The position numbers were made by a program, and so were the translations under genes. DNA of 48,218 nucleotides. Source: Saccharopolyspora endophytica. Its GTDB lineage: Bacteria; Actinomycetota; Actinomycetes; Mycobacteriales; Pseudonocardiaceae. Positions 9,645 through 18,397 of this stretch are shown in pieces. The stretch spans positions 1 to 48,218 of the forward strand of contig NZ_JAGPXE010000022.1 of assembly GCF_018070075.1 (NCBI RefSeq), written 5' to 3'. A model generated the notes under the pieces. It was not told the origin of the DNA and ran no database searches. It saw only the letters and a program-made list of their open reading frames with translations. Each line of letters opens with the position of its first letter. Position 1 is the first letter of the stretch.

Positions 9645-10646
9645 ATGGGACGAGACGACGTTTCCCGGCAGCGCCAGGTAGGTGCTGCGGCCTCGCGAGT
9701 GCTGGATCAGCGTGTTGAGGTGATTGGCCGGTTAGGTCGGGGTCGGGCACACCAGTCGTGGATGGCCCACACCGAGTCGTACGGGACAGTCGTGGTGAAA
9801 ACGGGCCTGCAACGACCCGAGACCCATGTCGTAGGCAGGCTCGCCGAGCACCGACGGGTCCATACCGCCGGCATCGCGGTGCCGGAGATGCTCGGCTGGT
9901 CTACGACCACGCTTGAGATGTCGTCCCGTCTGGTAGCGGTGGCGACGTTTCTGCCCGGTACGGACGCAGAGGACTGGCACGCCAGCGTGGTCGAGGGCGA
10001 CGGCGCGATGCAATCGGTGCTGCGCGGTGTGGGCGAAGAGCTGGCCAGGCTGCATCGACTGGACACGCCTGGGTTCAGCGAGCACCCGCACGCGGATCAA
10101 CCGGTGACGAGTTCCTGGGCGGAGTTGGTGGCCACGCGGGTTGAGAACCTTCAACATACCGACAAGCCGGTTTTCAGGGCAGTTGATCGGCGGGTGTTCG
10201 ACGCGGCATGCGCGTTGGTGACTGAGCAGGCTGAGGCTGTGTCGTCTGTGGTATCGCCCTCTGTGGTGCACGGGGATGTGTACTTGCCGAACGTGCTGGT
10301 CGAACGGGGGTGCTTCGCCGCGCTGATGGATCTCGAACACCTTCGTTGGCTCGACCCGGTCATGGACTTCGTTAAGCCCGCGATGTGGGTCTGTGAGGGT
10401 CAACCGGACTGGGCCGCGTCGTTTGTCGCCGGGTACTGGTCTGTGGCGGGCTGTCCTGAGCAATTTGGTGAGCGCCTGAGCGTGGCCACTGGGCTGGAGT
10501 TGCTCACGGGGGTGCTGTTTTGGGCGCGTGTCGGCGAGGCCGGGATGCGCGCGGATTATTGGCGCCGGCTGGAGCGGTGGGTGAGTTCCGACGGTGCCGA
10601 TCACGCGTGCGCCTCCTGGGAATCGAGCATGAGCGAGCAGAGCTGA
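9645..10646 (+). CDS. APH-fold (aminoglycoside phosphotransferase-like) kinase
   Basis: Kinase of the APH/choline-kinase fold (333 aa). It carries the catalytic loop HGDVYLPNVL near residue 208 and the following LMDLEHLRWLDP segment, where the metal-binding Asp of this fold sits. A KTG Lys near residue 48 could bind ATP. The substrate is unknown: the fold covers antibiotic, sugar and amino-alcohol kinases, and nothing identifies an aminoglycoside. I placed the start at ATG 9645 (GGAG about 10 nt upstream); the frame is open further up but overlaps the divergent Nudix gene. Its end overlaps the convergent P-loop gene by 46 bp. It may belong with the glycosyltransferase/kinase cluster next door. 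Confidence 0.75.
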   Translation: MGRDDVSRQRQVGAAASRVLDQRVEVIGRLGRGRAHQSWMAHTESYGTVVVKTGLQRPETHVVGRLAEHRRVHTAGIAVPEMLGWSTTTLEMSSRLVAVATFLPGTDAEDWHASVVEGDGAMQSVLRGVGEELARLHRLDTPGFSEHPHADQPVTSSWAELVATRVENLQHTDKPVFRAVDRRVFDAACALVTEQAEAVSSVVSPSVVHGDVYLPNVLVERGCFAALMDLEHLRWLDPVMDFVKPAMWVCEGQPDWAASFVAGYWSVAGCPEQFGERLSVATGLELLTGVLFWARVGEAGMRADYWRRLERWVSSDGADHACASWESSMSEQS

Positions 10647-11269
10647 TGAGCGTGGTGTTCCCACCGGTGGTCGTGTGTGTTGAGTTCGAGATACGGCAGT
10701 GGTGAGGAGTGGACCCAGCTCTCGATAGTGTCTTGAATCGAGGCGATGTGACGGGCCCGTTCGGTATCGGTGTCGCCGAATTGGAGGAGATAGTTGCTCC
10801 ACCCGGGCCCGCGATGAATCCGGGTGGCCTGAACGCACTGAGTCTTGATCGCCTCGTGGGGGACTCGCAGAAACACCAGCGTGAGACCGGCTGCCGCGAG
10901 GTCACCTTCGGTAGCGAGCAAGCTATGGCGATCGATACTCAGGTGCGGGTAGGCGGGTAGGTCGAAGCCGAGTCCTTCGGCAAGGACCGTGGGTGTCCAG
11001 GCGTGCCGTTCGCGATGACGAGGCAGACTGCTGGCTTGCCATCGACGGTCCACGTCACCGAGGAATGTGGTGAGCGATGTCAGCCAGGCCAGCAGGTTCG
11101 CAGCTTGGTCGTCGTTGTCCTCGCCGGTGTAAGTGTGCGTGGTGATCGTTGCCGCTTGCGGCACGGTGATTAGGGATTGGCAGCCAGACGCCACGAGGCG
11201 GTGCTGAAGATGGCGGTAGAGGGTGGTCTTGCCCGCACCCCACACCCCGGTCAGAATGCAGCCCCTCAT
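10601..11269 (-). CDS. P-loop kinase-like protein
   Basis: A 222-aa P-loop NTPase that begins directly with a Walker A (GVWGAGKTT, residues 8-16), as thymidylate- and deoxynucleoside-kinase-like proteins do. LTLVFLRVP and a downstream R-rich helix resemble the LID and strand layout of small-molecule kinases. I cannot name the substrate. The start overlaps the stop of the HPr-kinase-like gene as ATGA, making it the last gene of a four-gene minus-strand operon (epimerase, glycosyltransferase, HPrK-like, this gene). Two successive P-loop kinases in one operon suggest phosphorylation of a sugar or small molecule built by the first two enzymes. Confidence 0.7.
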   Translation of the reverse strand: MRGCILTGVWGAGKTTLYRHLQHRLVASGCQSLITVPQAATITTHTYTGEDNDDQAANLLAWLTSLTTFLGDVDRRWQASSLPRHRERHAWTPTVLAEGLGFDLPAYPHLSIDRHSLLATEGDLAAAGLTLVFLRVPHEAIKTQCVQATRIHRGPGWSNYLLQFGDTDTERARHIASIQDTIESWVHSSPLPYLELNTHDHRWEHHAHQLCSLMLDSQEAHA

Positions 11270-12306
11270 GAGGCCACCCCATTCGAGGCGATGGCGGAGG
11301 CGAGACCGCGAAGCTCGTCCGGGTCAGTCCAGTCGAGTACCGTGATCGGAACAGCGTTGCCCAGCGCGTGCCACGGATCGTCTTCGGTTGACAATGGTGC
11401 CTGGGAGTTGAGGCCGATCCAGTCGGAGGCGAACGGATCGTCGGTTCCCAGTGAAAGGTGCCTGAGAAGCGGAGTGATGTCCGAACCGGCCGCCGTGGCC
11501 CTTCGGAGCACGACGATCTCGTCGAGACCCGTGTGCGAGAGCCACGGTCGACCGAGGAAGCTGGCGACCTCCGCGGGCGTGAGTTCCAGCTTGCCGTCGA
11601 GGGGGTCGATTCCGCGCCGCAGACCGTCCGAGGCGGCACAGGCTGCCAGACATGCCGAGGCGTGCAGTGTCTCGGCAGTGAAACGCCAGCACAACGGCAC
11701 CGCGCTCGCCTGCCACGAGCCGTCGGGAAAGGGAACGAGGACAGTTCTGTCGTTGGAGATCACTGCGGCGTGGTGCTGTTCTGCGAGCAACGTCAGCACA
11801 CTGGTCTTACCAGCCCCCGCACGACCGGCGATAAGGATGTTGCGACTATCAGGCAGCTGCGTGATGCCACCGTGCACACTCACGCCGCCGAGGCGCTCCG
11901 TTGCGCGAAGCACGATCTGGCGCACCAACCGAACCAGCACCGTCGCCGCGGCTTCACGGTGCTGGACAACGCATCGCAGAGCGCCCTCGTCATACCGAAT
12001 GACGTGATCGCCGAGGTCGCCACCATGCTCGGGCAGCAGGATGGTCTGCCCACGGCGATACCAGCGCTGGTAACACTGTGCGGGATGGCTGAGGACACGG
12101 TGCGGAGGTGGCCAGGTGTGGCTGTCTTTCCGGGTAGCGAGCACCTCCTCTTCGTTCACGGCGGTCGTCACCACGATGTCGGGATCGAGGCCGTGGTCGG
12201 CGGGAACGGTGAACGGGTGGAGGTAGTCGTCGACGTCGGCGAGAACGTCGACATCGGCGATCACCAGACAGTGTGTTCCGAGAAGGCGGTAGAGCCGGTA
12301 GGGCAT
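11266..12306 (-). CDS. HPr kinase/phosphorylase-like P-loop protein
   Basis: A 346-aa protein with a central Walker A, GRAGAGKTS near residue 164, preceded by SVHGG and followed by AVISNDRTVL, the layout of HPr-kinase C-terminal domains (COG1493-like). The N-terminal 120 residues are not the usual HprK N-domain. Such stand-alone HprK-like proteins occur in natural-product clusters, for example as tailoring kinases of lasso peptides, and need not act on HPr. I chose ATG 12306: it overlaps the glycosyltransferase stop (TGATG) with GGGAG 9 nt upstream, although the frame is open to 12546. No PTS genes are visible. Target unknown. Confidence 0.7.
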   Translation of the reverse strand: MPYRLYRLLGTHCLVIADVDVLADVDDYLHPFTVPADHGLDPDIVVTTAVNEEEVLATRKDSHTWPPPHRVLSHPAQCYQRWYRRGQTILLPEHGGDLGDHVIRYDEGALRCVVQHREAAATVLVRLVRQIVLRATERLGGVSVHGGITQLPDSRNILIAGRAGAGKTSVLTLLAEQHHAAVISNDRTVLVPFPDGSWQASAVPLCWRFTAETLHASACLAACAASDGLRRGIDPLDGKLELTPAEVASFLGRPWLSHTGLDEIVVLRRATAAGSDITPLLRHLSLGTDDPFASDWIGLNSQAPLSTEDDPWHALGNAVPITVLDWTDPDELRGLASAIASNGVAS

Positions 12307-13571
12307 CAGGTATCGCTCCCGCACATGTCCGGGCGGGCAGGGGGAGTACGACGCAGCCAATGCGCCCGTCGAGGGGAGGTCAACGCAGCTGGTTGCAGGC
12401 GGTGCTCGCGTTGCCAGCGAGGCTGGGATGTGGCGCGCGGCTGTGCCGAGGGACGTGCTGGTGTCGGAGTACTCGCATGCCAAATCGCGAGTCCGCGCAG
12501 GAGCCGTGTGGCGATCAGCGACCAGGACAGGTGGTCTTCGGCGCACCGCCGGCCCTGTTCAGACAGCGCGGCAAGCACAGCCGGGGCCTGCAGCAATCCG
12601 TTGATGCGCTCGGGCCACGCGCGAAGGTCGTTCTCGACGATGACACCGGGGTGGCGGGGTGGGAGGCCTGTCACCGCATGGTCGGTGGCCAGCACGGGCA
12701 AACCCGCCGCCAAATAGTCCAAGACCTTCATCTTCGCGCCGGAACCCGCCCGCAAGGGCGCCACCGCGAGGCTCGTGGGTGCCAGGGCCGCATCGAGGTC
12801 ATCCACGCGACCGGTGAACCGCACACACGGGCGCGGCTCGTGGAGAAATGAGGAAGGCGCATTGCCGATGACCCGCAGCTGCGCTGCGATGTTGCGGCTT
12901 TCCAGGCCAGGCAGGACCCAGTCACATAGTTGCCGCACCGCGTCGGCATTGGGCTGGTAGAAGAGGTTACCGACGAACGTCAGCGTGGCGGGTCCCCGCA
13001 GATCAGAACCCCAGAGGGTTCGCTGGGGAGTGTCGACTCCATTAGGCGCGGTGAAGATCTCGTCGTCGGCATGCCGGTGCCGACGGGCCAGGCGCTCCTC
13101 GTGCACCGTGGAGACCACCACATGGTCCGCCCTTTTCAGCGCGGCTTGCTGGGTTCGGGCATGGCTGGCCGCTACCGCTTCAGGTTCACCGCAGCCGCGG
13201 GCGACCGCAGCGTCGTCGTCATGCATGTCGTAGACAAGCCGAGCGCCTACCGCGCTAGCGGCAGGAGCGGCCACGGTGAGCAGGTGCTCAGCTTCGCAGG
13301 AGACGAGGAACGCCGGATTCACATCGTTGAGATGTGCTGCCAGAGCGTCGGCAGAGCCGAATTCTGAGGGATGGACGAGCAGCGTGGCCACCGGCCATTG
13401 GGTTCTTTGGCCGTAGTCGGCTCCACGGTCGCACAACACCAGTGTGACGGCCGCTCCGGCACGATGGAGATGCGTTGCCAACGCGATCGTGCGCGCGGGG
13501 GTACCGGCGAGCGCTTGGCCCTGCCGCACGTTCGTGGTGTCCAGAAGAAAGACGACTTTCAATGCGGTCAC
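12306..13571 (-). CDS. GT4-type glycosyltransferase
   Basis: A 421-aa GT-B-fold glycosyltransferase. The C-terminal half shows the donor-binding segment GAKMKVLDYLAAGLPVLATD near residue 287 and the PNGVDTP/TFVGNLFYQPNADAV pattern of GT4 enzymes; the N-terminal half starts with a Rossmann-like strand (KVVFLLDTTN). It should transfer a nucleotide-activated sugar; donor and acceptor are unknown. The GTG start overlaps the epimerase stop (GTGA) with GGGAGG upstream. Immediate coupling to a sugar-nucleotide epimerase suggests that enzyme supplies its donor. Confidence 0.8.
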   Translation of the reverse strand: MTALKVVFLLDTTNVRQGQALAGTPARTIALATHLHRAGAAVTLVLCDRGADYGQRTQWPVATLLVHPSEFGSADALAAHLNDVNPAFLVSCEAEHLLTVAAPAASAVGARLVYDMHDDDAAVARGCGEPEAVAASHARTQQAALKRADHVVVSTVHEERLARRHRHADDEIFTAPNGVDTPQRTLWGSDLRGPATLTFVGNLFYQPNADAVRQLCDWVLPGLESRNIAAQLRVIGNAPSSFLHEPRPCVRFTGRVDDLDAALAPTSLAVAPLRAGSGAKMKVLDYLAAGLPVLATDHAVTGLPPRHPGVIVENDLRAWPERINGLLQAPAVLAALSEQGRRCAEDHLSWSLIATRLLRGLAIWHASTPTPARPSAQPRATSQPRWQREHRLQPAALTSPRRAHWLRRTPPARPDMCGSDT

Positions 13572-14575
13572 GATGCCTCCCGCGCGAGGATGGTGGACGC
13601 GTGTGCTTGGGCCGTGACTTCGGCCCAGGCTTCGTTCACGGCCTCCTGGACCGATCGCAGTGGCCACTGAGGGAGCAGGGCGTCCAAGGACGTGGTCTCG
13701 GCTTGGCACCATGAACGCTGCCAGCGGCGAGTCCGGGTAGTGTCGAGTTCCGGGATCAGTCGGCGTCCCGTCGCATGGGATGCCAACGTAAGTAGTTCTT
13801 GTCCGGTCAGGCACTGTCCGGAGCCGATGTTGACGGTTCCCGTGACGGGATTGGTCAGCAACGCCACCACAGCGTGAGCGGCATCGGCGACGTGCAGGTA
13901 GTCCCGAGCTGTGGAGAGGTCACCAAGCCGAACCCTGTCACTGCGTGCAGCTTGGGTGAGAATTTCGGGAAGCAGGTGCGGATGCGGGTCCCCGGGACCG
14001 ACCAAGTTGAAGAGCCGACCCGTCACCATGCCGGTCTGGGGTAGGCGATGTGCTTGATCGCGCAGTAACCATTCCATCGCCAGTTTGGAGACACCGTAGA
14101 CGCCGCGTGGCCGGACGGGGTCGGTCTCTTGGTGCGCCTGCGGGGAGGGGCCATAGACATCGGCGGTGGACGCGGCGAACCATCGTTGGACCCTGTCCGG
14201 CTGCTGCGCACAGGCGTCCAGTAGTCGCTGCGTGCCCAGCACATTGATTCGCCACACCTCGTCGGGATTCCGTTCGCAGGTAGGGATGAAGTGATGTGCG
14301 GCCAGGTGCACCACACCCCACGGTGGTCTCCTGTCCACGAGATCGCGCATTGCCTGTGCGTCGGTGACGTCAAGACCGTGCTCGCTGACACCAGGGAGTT
14401 GAGCCAAGTTCCGCAGGCGAGTCAGGGTGCCGGCGCTGCCGTCGTCGACCGCCTCCACGGTGTATCCCGCTTTCGATAGCAAGCGCACGACGAAGTGGCC
14501 GAGAAATCCCGCGGCTCCGGTTACAAGTACCCGTCGGTCTCGTATGTCGTTGTCCGGACGGTATTGACAGCTCAT
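13568..14575 (-). CDS. NAD-dependent sugar-nucleotide epimerase/dehydratase
   Basis: Extended short-chain dehydrogenase of 335 aa. It has the NAD(P)-binding GAAGFLG (about residues 20-26), the NVLGTQRLLDAC helix, a Ser/Thr patch AASTADVYG, and the catalytic YGVSK near residue 161, so the active site looks complete. It matches the NAD-dependent epimerase/dehydratase family (GalE/RmlB-like); the exact sugar is not readable. It is the first gene of the minus-strand operon, divergent from the HTH gene at 14712 across a 136-bp gap that must hold both promoters. Confidence 0.85.
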   Translation of the reverse strand: MSCQYRPDNDIRDRRVLVTGAAGFLGHFVVRLLSKAGYTVEAVDDGSAGTLTRLRNLAQLPGVSEHGLDVTDAQAMRDLVDRRPPWGVVHLAAHHFIPTCERNPDEVWRINVLGTQRLLDACAQQPDRVQRWFAASTADVYGPSPQAHQETDPVRPRGVYGVSKLAMEWLLRDQAHRLPQTGMVTGRLFNLVGPGDPHPHLLPEILTQAARSDRVRLGDLSTARDYLHVADAAHAVVALLTNPVTGTVNIGSGQCLTGQELLTLASHATGRRLIPELDTTRTRRWQRSWCQAETTSLDALLPQWPLRSVQEAVNEAWAEVTAQAHASTILAREAS

Positions 14576-14711
14576 TCCTGCACCTCACGCCTGATCTGTG
14601 CTGATCACGTGCTCCGGCCCAGCGTGCCCAAGCCACGCGGGAGGGTGCTATCCCAATGAGTTACCCGATCCCTGGACATCGGCTGTCGGCAGTTGGACAT
14701 AATCTGGACAG
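14576..14711 (-). promoter_or_regulatory. Divergent promoter region with repeated TGGACA
   Basis: This 136-bp gap separates the epimerase operon (minus) from the HTH gene (plus). Close to the plus-strand GTG start the motif TGGACA occurs three times in about 40 bp (near 14673, 14694 and 14705), the middle one within TTGGACATAATCT, which looks like overlapping promoter elements. Regular spacing suggests operator half-sites, possibly for the HTH protein encoded just downstream. The proximity to the GTG suggests a very short or absent 5' leader. Site assignment is inference. Confidence 0.4.
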
Positions 14712-15923
14712 GTGGGGATTGCTGGGGTTGACATCGTGGCTGCCGAGATCAAGAGAGACTTGCAGCGTCTGCGTCAGAACGCGGCGTTGGCTGAACCTGA
14801 TGCCGTGCTCAAACTCAGTCTGGTGACCCGTGAACGGTTAACTTCTCCGCCGGAGGCGGGGGATGTCATCGCGGTGGTCACGGCGCTGCGCCACCGCGTC
14901 GCGGGCTTGGCGGCTCACGCGCGTCGCTACGTCGAGGTAGAACTGAACTGGGATGCTGGTCATCACTACATGACACTGACTGAACGGCAGGAGTCACTGG
15001 CGCAGGAGCTCGGGTGCGCGAGCAAGACCGTGCGCAGGCACGCCGACAAGGCACTCGGAACACTCGCCCTGCACATCGCCGGTGGCGAAGAGGCTGCAGC
15101 GATTCTTAATCCAGGTAGCCGAGCTACCGAGACGCCGGAGTTGGTTGATGAGCCCTCGCGGTCCGGAGGAGCCGAGGACTCGCCAGGGTCATGGCAAGGG
15201 AGCTTACGGGACTTTTGGCAGCTGACCCGCCACTCGAGAGTGGATATCGTCTGCTCCGAAATTCCCGAAGAAGAACGCCCCGAATTCGCTGATCCTCACG
15301 ATCGAAACTACCTCCGGTACGCGAAATTCGCGGACCTGGACAGCCTGATCTTCACCCGGACACGGCTCGCCCAGCTTGATCCCGACGTCGTCATCCGAGA
15401 TTTCTCGCCATCAGAGTACTTCGACAGCGATACGGACACCTGCATTGTCATCGGCGGGCCACCCTGGAACGCCAAGTACCGAGAGTTTCTTCCCCAGCTC
15501 CCGTTCCTTTTCGAACCACATGCGCTCGGCGAGGACGACCCGCTGGTCATCCCGCAGCTTGACCTTACCCTCGGGCCACGATGGACACAGGACAGTGAAC
15601 TCGTGGAGGACCTCGCCGTGTTCACCCGACTCACGCTGGCGCAAGGAACCACAGTCATCCTCCTTGGAGGATGCCTGACCCTCGGAGTCCTCGGCGCCGC
15701 GAAATGCTTCCTCCAAGGTGCCCGCGGCGCCGCCAACGCCGCCTACATCACCGAACGAGTCGGTGACCAGAATTTTGTCCTGGTCACCGAAGCGCGCCGT
15801 GTCGGAGGCATTTCCGATATGGCTGACCTGACGAGGACACCACCCCTACTGCTGCTGGCCGCCACCGGCCCGACCAGCTACACCACGCTCATCGACAACA
15901 CCGATCGCTACCTCAGACCCTGA
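14712..15923 (+). CDS. HTH-domain protein, possible cluster regulator
   Basis: A 403-aa protein I do not recognise by name. Residues about 90-120 (MTLTERQESLAQELGCASKT, then VRRHADKAL) look like a sigma70-region-4-type helix-turn-helix. The C-terminal part contains CIVIGGPPWN near residue 240 and ILLGGCLTLGVLGAAK, suggesting an alpha/beta ligand or nucleotide-binding fold. Together this suggests a DNA-binding sensor. The GTG start abuts repeated TGGACA motifs, which it might bind. The next plus-strand gene (GT25) begins 18 nt after its stop, so the two are probably co-transcribed. Confidence 0.55.
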   Translation: MGIAGVDIVAAEIKRDLQRLRQNAALAEPDAVLKLSLVTRERLTSPPEAGDVIAVVTALRHRVAGLAAHARRYVEVELNWDAGHHYMTLTERQESLAQELGCASKTVRRHADKALGTLALHIAGGEEAAAILNPGSRATETPELVDEPSRSGGAEDSPGSWQGSLRDFWQLTRHSRVDIVCSEIPEEERPEFADPHDRNYLRYAKFADLDSLIFTRTRLAQLDPDVVIRDFSPSEYFDSDTDTCIVIGGPPWNAKYREFLPQLPFLFEPHALGEDDPLVIPQLDLTLGPRWTQDSELVEDLAVFTRLTLAQGTTVILLGGCLTLGVLGAAKCFLQGARGAANAAYITERVGDQNFVLVTEARRVGGISDMADLTRTPPLLLLAATGPTSYTTLIDNTDRYLRP

Positions 15924-15941
15924 ATCAGACTGGGACCGCAC

Positions 15942-16688
15942 ATGCTCACCGCCGCTGATCTCCGTACCTACGTCATCAACCTGCCACGACGCACGGACCG
16001 CCGGGAACGCATGCGAGCCGTCCTTCCCTCCGAACTCCGGGCCACGTTCACCTCGGATTGGAACGGGCCGTTCGATGGCCACCAGCTCACCAGGGGTGAG
16101 CTCGACACCGCTGGCTACAGGCTGTTTCCGTGGCAGGACACCACTTCCGAGAATCCCTGGTGGAACAGGCCGCTGAAGTACGGTGAGATCGCCTGCACGT
16201 TGGCCCATCACGCCTGCTGGTCCCACGCCCGCGACTACGGCAGCGAGCCCTACATCCTGATCCTGGAGGACGACGCTGTCCCCGTCCCTCGATTTGTCGA
16301 GACGCTTCTGGAACAGCTGCACCGAACCGCCGAATACCGCTGCATCGAGCTGCTTTACCTTGGCCGAGACGCCCTGGGACCCGACATGCCCGTCAGACCC
16401 GGCGTCGTAGAGCCCGGCTACAGCCACTGCACCTACGGCTACGTGCTCTCGCGAGCGGCACTCGATGCTGTCCTGGACGCTCACGTGGAGCAGGCCCTCG
16501 TTCCCGTCGACGAATTCCTGCCTGCGCTCTATCACAACCATCCGCGCGCCGACCTGCGGGAACGGTTCCCTCGTCGACTCAAAGCCCTGGCGTTCGAACC
16601 GCCACTGGTGACTCAGCTGCCGAAGGAGGAAGCGGGAAGCGACACGGAGAACTCACCGTTCGTCGACGACCCCAGGCCCGTGAGGTGA
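15942..16688 (+). CDS. GT25-family glycosyltransferase
   Basis: A 248-aa protein of the glycosyltransferase 25 family (LPS/ColGalT type). Evidence is the N-terminal YVINLPRRTDRRERM, the GEIACTLAHHACW segment, and the metal-binding ILEDDA near residue 108, all in family order. It probably transfers galactose or a similar sugar. The usual substrates of the family (LPS, collagen) do not apply, so a glycoconjugate or small molecule made by this cluster is likely. It ends convergently, overlapping the acyltransferase gene by 36 bp. Confidence 0.8.
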   Translation: MLTAADLRTYVINLPRRTDRRERMRAVLPSELRATFTSDWNGPFDGHQLTRGELDTAGYRLFPWQDTTSENPWWNRPLKYGEIACTLAHHACWSHARDYGSEPYILILEDDAVPVPRFVETLLEQLHRTAEYRCIELLYLGRDALGPDMPVRPGVVEPGYSHCTYGYVLSRAALDAVLDAHVEQALVPVDEFLPALYHNHPRADLRERFPRRLKALAFEPPLVTQLPKEEAGSDTENSPFVDDPRPVR

Positions 16689-17342
16689 TGGCCGGTCCCA
16701 GTGCGTGATGAGCCCACGCAGGCGTCTACCGGGCCACTGAGCGGCGGGCACTGCCTGGTTGATGCCGGTGACAATGTGCTCCGGTGGCACATCCCGCGTG
16801 ACGACCGCCCCCGCCGCTACATAGCTGCGCGGGCCGATCCGAACGCTCCCGATAATGCGGGCGCCGTAGCCCACAACCGAATCAGCCTCGATCACCGGTG
16901 GTGCCTCATCCACACGCCACCAGTCCTCGTGCGGCCGGGTGTACTCATGCACCAGATCACCCATCACGCTCGCCCGATCGCCGATCATGGCCTCGTCACA
17001 GACAAAGCCTGCGATTCGTGTGTCTCTCCCGATCCGGACTCGATCACAGACATACGCGCCATACATCAGCCGCGTCCCCGGGCCTACCTGCGTGTCGTAA
17101 CCCAGGCGAACCCGATCCTCTAATACACAGCCAGCGCCGATGGACACGCCCTCGTACACGGTCACATGGTGAAACAACAGACAGTCCGCGCCGATATGGA
17201 CGGGCGCACCCTTGCTTGCCGAGCCCGGATCGGAGGACAGGGTACGCAGACGGGACTCCTTGGGGCATCCGAGAACGCAGTACTCGCCGACCACACTGCT
17301 GGGGGCGAGTGACACATGCCCGTACTCGTCGCGTGAGGTCAT
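16653..17342 (-). CDS. Left-handed beta-helix (hexapeptide) acyltransferase
   Basis: A 229-aa protein made largely of hexapeptide repeats, e.g. VSIGAGCVLEDRVRLG and VRIGRDTRIAG, then the C-terminal coil IGPRSYVAAGAVVTRDVPPE typical of sugar O/N-acetyltransferases (WbbJ/NeuD type). It would acylate a sugar or amino sugar using acetyl- or acyl-CoA. Its start overlaps the hydrolase stop as ATGA, so the two form a minus-strand pair. Placed next to GT25 it likely decorates the same glycan or metabolite. Confidence 0.8.
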   Translation of the reverse strand: MTSRDEYGHVSLAPSSVVGEYCVLGCPKESRLRTLSSDPGSASKGAPVHIGADCLLFHHVTVYEGVSIGAGCVLEDRVRLGYDTQVGPGTRLMYGAYVCDRVRIGRDTRIAGFVCDEAMIGDRASVMGDLVHEYTRPHEDWWRVDEAPPVIEADSVVGYGARIIGSVRIGPRSYVAAGAVVTRDVPPEHIVTGINQAVPAAQWPGRRLRGLITHWDRPSPHGPGVVDER

Positions 17343-18133
17343 GCCGAGACTCCGTGGAGACGCGCCAGCCAGTCCACCGTGGCCCCGATCGCTTCATCCT
17401 CGCGTTCCCGCGAATCGAATCCGTGATCCGAGTCCCGGACGGTATGCATGTGCGTCTCGGGTCGCGATTCCGCGGCGCTTCGAGCGATGTCGTAGGAAAC
17501 ATAGGTGTCGGAATCCCCATGCACTACGAGCGAAGGGATCCGGCTCCTGATGAACGCCGACAGTGGATCGTAGAGGATGAACTCGTCAAACAGGACGTGA
17601 TCGAGTGCGAATTCGCCATCAACAGAAAGAAACCCACGCTCGGACATGGCGTTCTGCTGCTCGGGGCCGAAATTCTCCAGGCCCCATGGAAGTTCCGGAG
17701 CGACGAAGGTGTGTCTGAGATCCAGCACGGGGTTCCACAACGCTAGCCCGCGCAAGGAGGACTGCCAGTGCCGCAAGGAGAGAACAGCCGATACCGCACC
17801 GAAACTCGCACCCACGACCGACATCGGACTGTCAGGGTAGGACTCACGAACGTAGGTCGCAGCGGCCTGAAAGTCGAGACATTCACCCGCAATCGTCACC
17901 CCGCGAGACGTTCCGCCGCTGCGTCCATGGCCCCGGAACGAGAACTGCAGCACTCTCATTCCCAGACCTGCCAGCCGCTCAGCCAGCCGAACGAACATCC
18001 CGCCTTCATCCATGTCGACGGTAATGCCATGCGCCAGCACCACCGCCCCCACCGGTGTACCGACGGCCGGATGCTCCACGGCGTCCAGACTGACCCCGTC
18101 AGCAGCGACCAACTCCACCCGATTGACGGTCAT
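17339..18133 (-). CDS. Alpha/beta hydrolase
   Basis: Alpha/beta-hydrolase of 264 aa. The nucleophile elbow is GASFG near residue 109, the acid probably the Asp of GDSDTYV near 208, and the His in SDHGFD near 236; LAHGITVDMDEGG supplies the oxyanion-hole region. It resembles the serine aminopeptidase-like/acylglycerol-lipase-like group, but the substrate is not evident. I chose ATG 18133 because GGAGGAG lies 2-3 nt upstream; the frame is open to 18295 without a better site. It is translationally coupled to the acyltransferase. Confidence 0.75.
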   Translation of the reverse strand: MTVNRVELVAADGVSLDAVEHPAVGTPVGAVVLAHGITVDMDEGGMFVRLAERLAGLGMRVLQFSFRGHGRSGGTSRGVTIAGECLDFQAAATYVRESYPDSPMSVVGASFGAVSAVLSLRHWQSSLRGLALWNPVLDLRHTFVAPELPWGLENFGPEQQNAMSERGFLSVDGEFALDHVLFDEFILYDPLSAFIRSRIPSLVVHGDSDTYVSYDIARSAAESRPETHMHTVRDSDHGFDSREREDEAIGATVDWLARLHGVSA

Positions 18134-18397
18134 GACTCCTCCAGTGATTCGCACAGCCCAGCGCAGGGCGAGCAACCAGTACGTACTCGATCCCGATGAT
18201 CCCTCATCGCTCAACGAGCCTCTCGCACCTGCTGCCCGCTTCGGCAGGCTCACGGCGTGGCCGCCGGGCACGGAGCGGGTGCGCGGCCCGGGCAAGGACG
18301 ATCAGCTGGCTAAGGAGCGAAGCAATGGCTGGGCGCTCACGTCCCCGAGCTGGTGATGTAAAGCGTCGTGAGCAGGCTGTTAAGAGCTATGCGGCGC

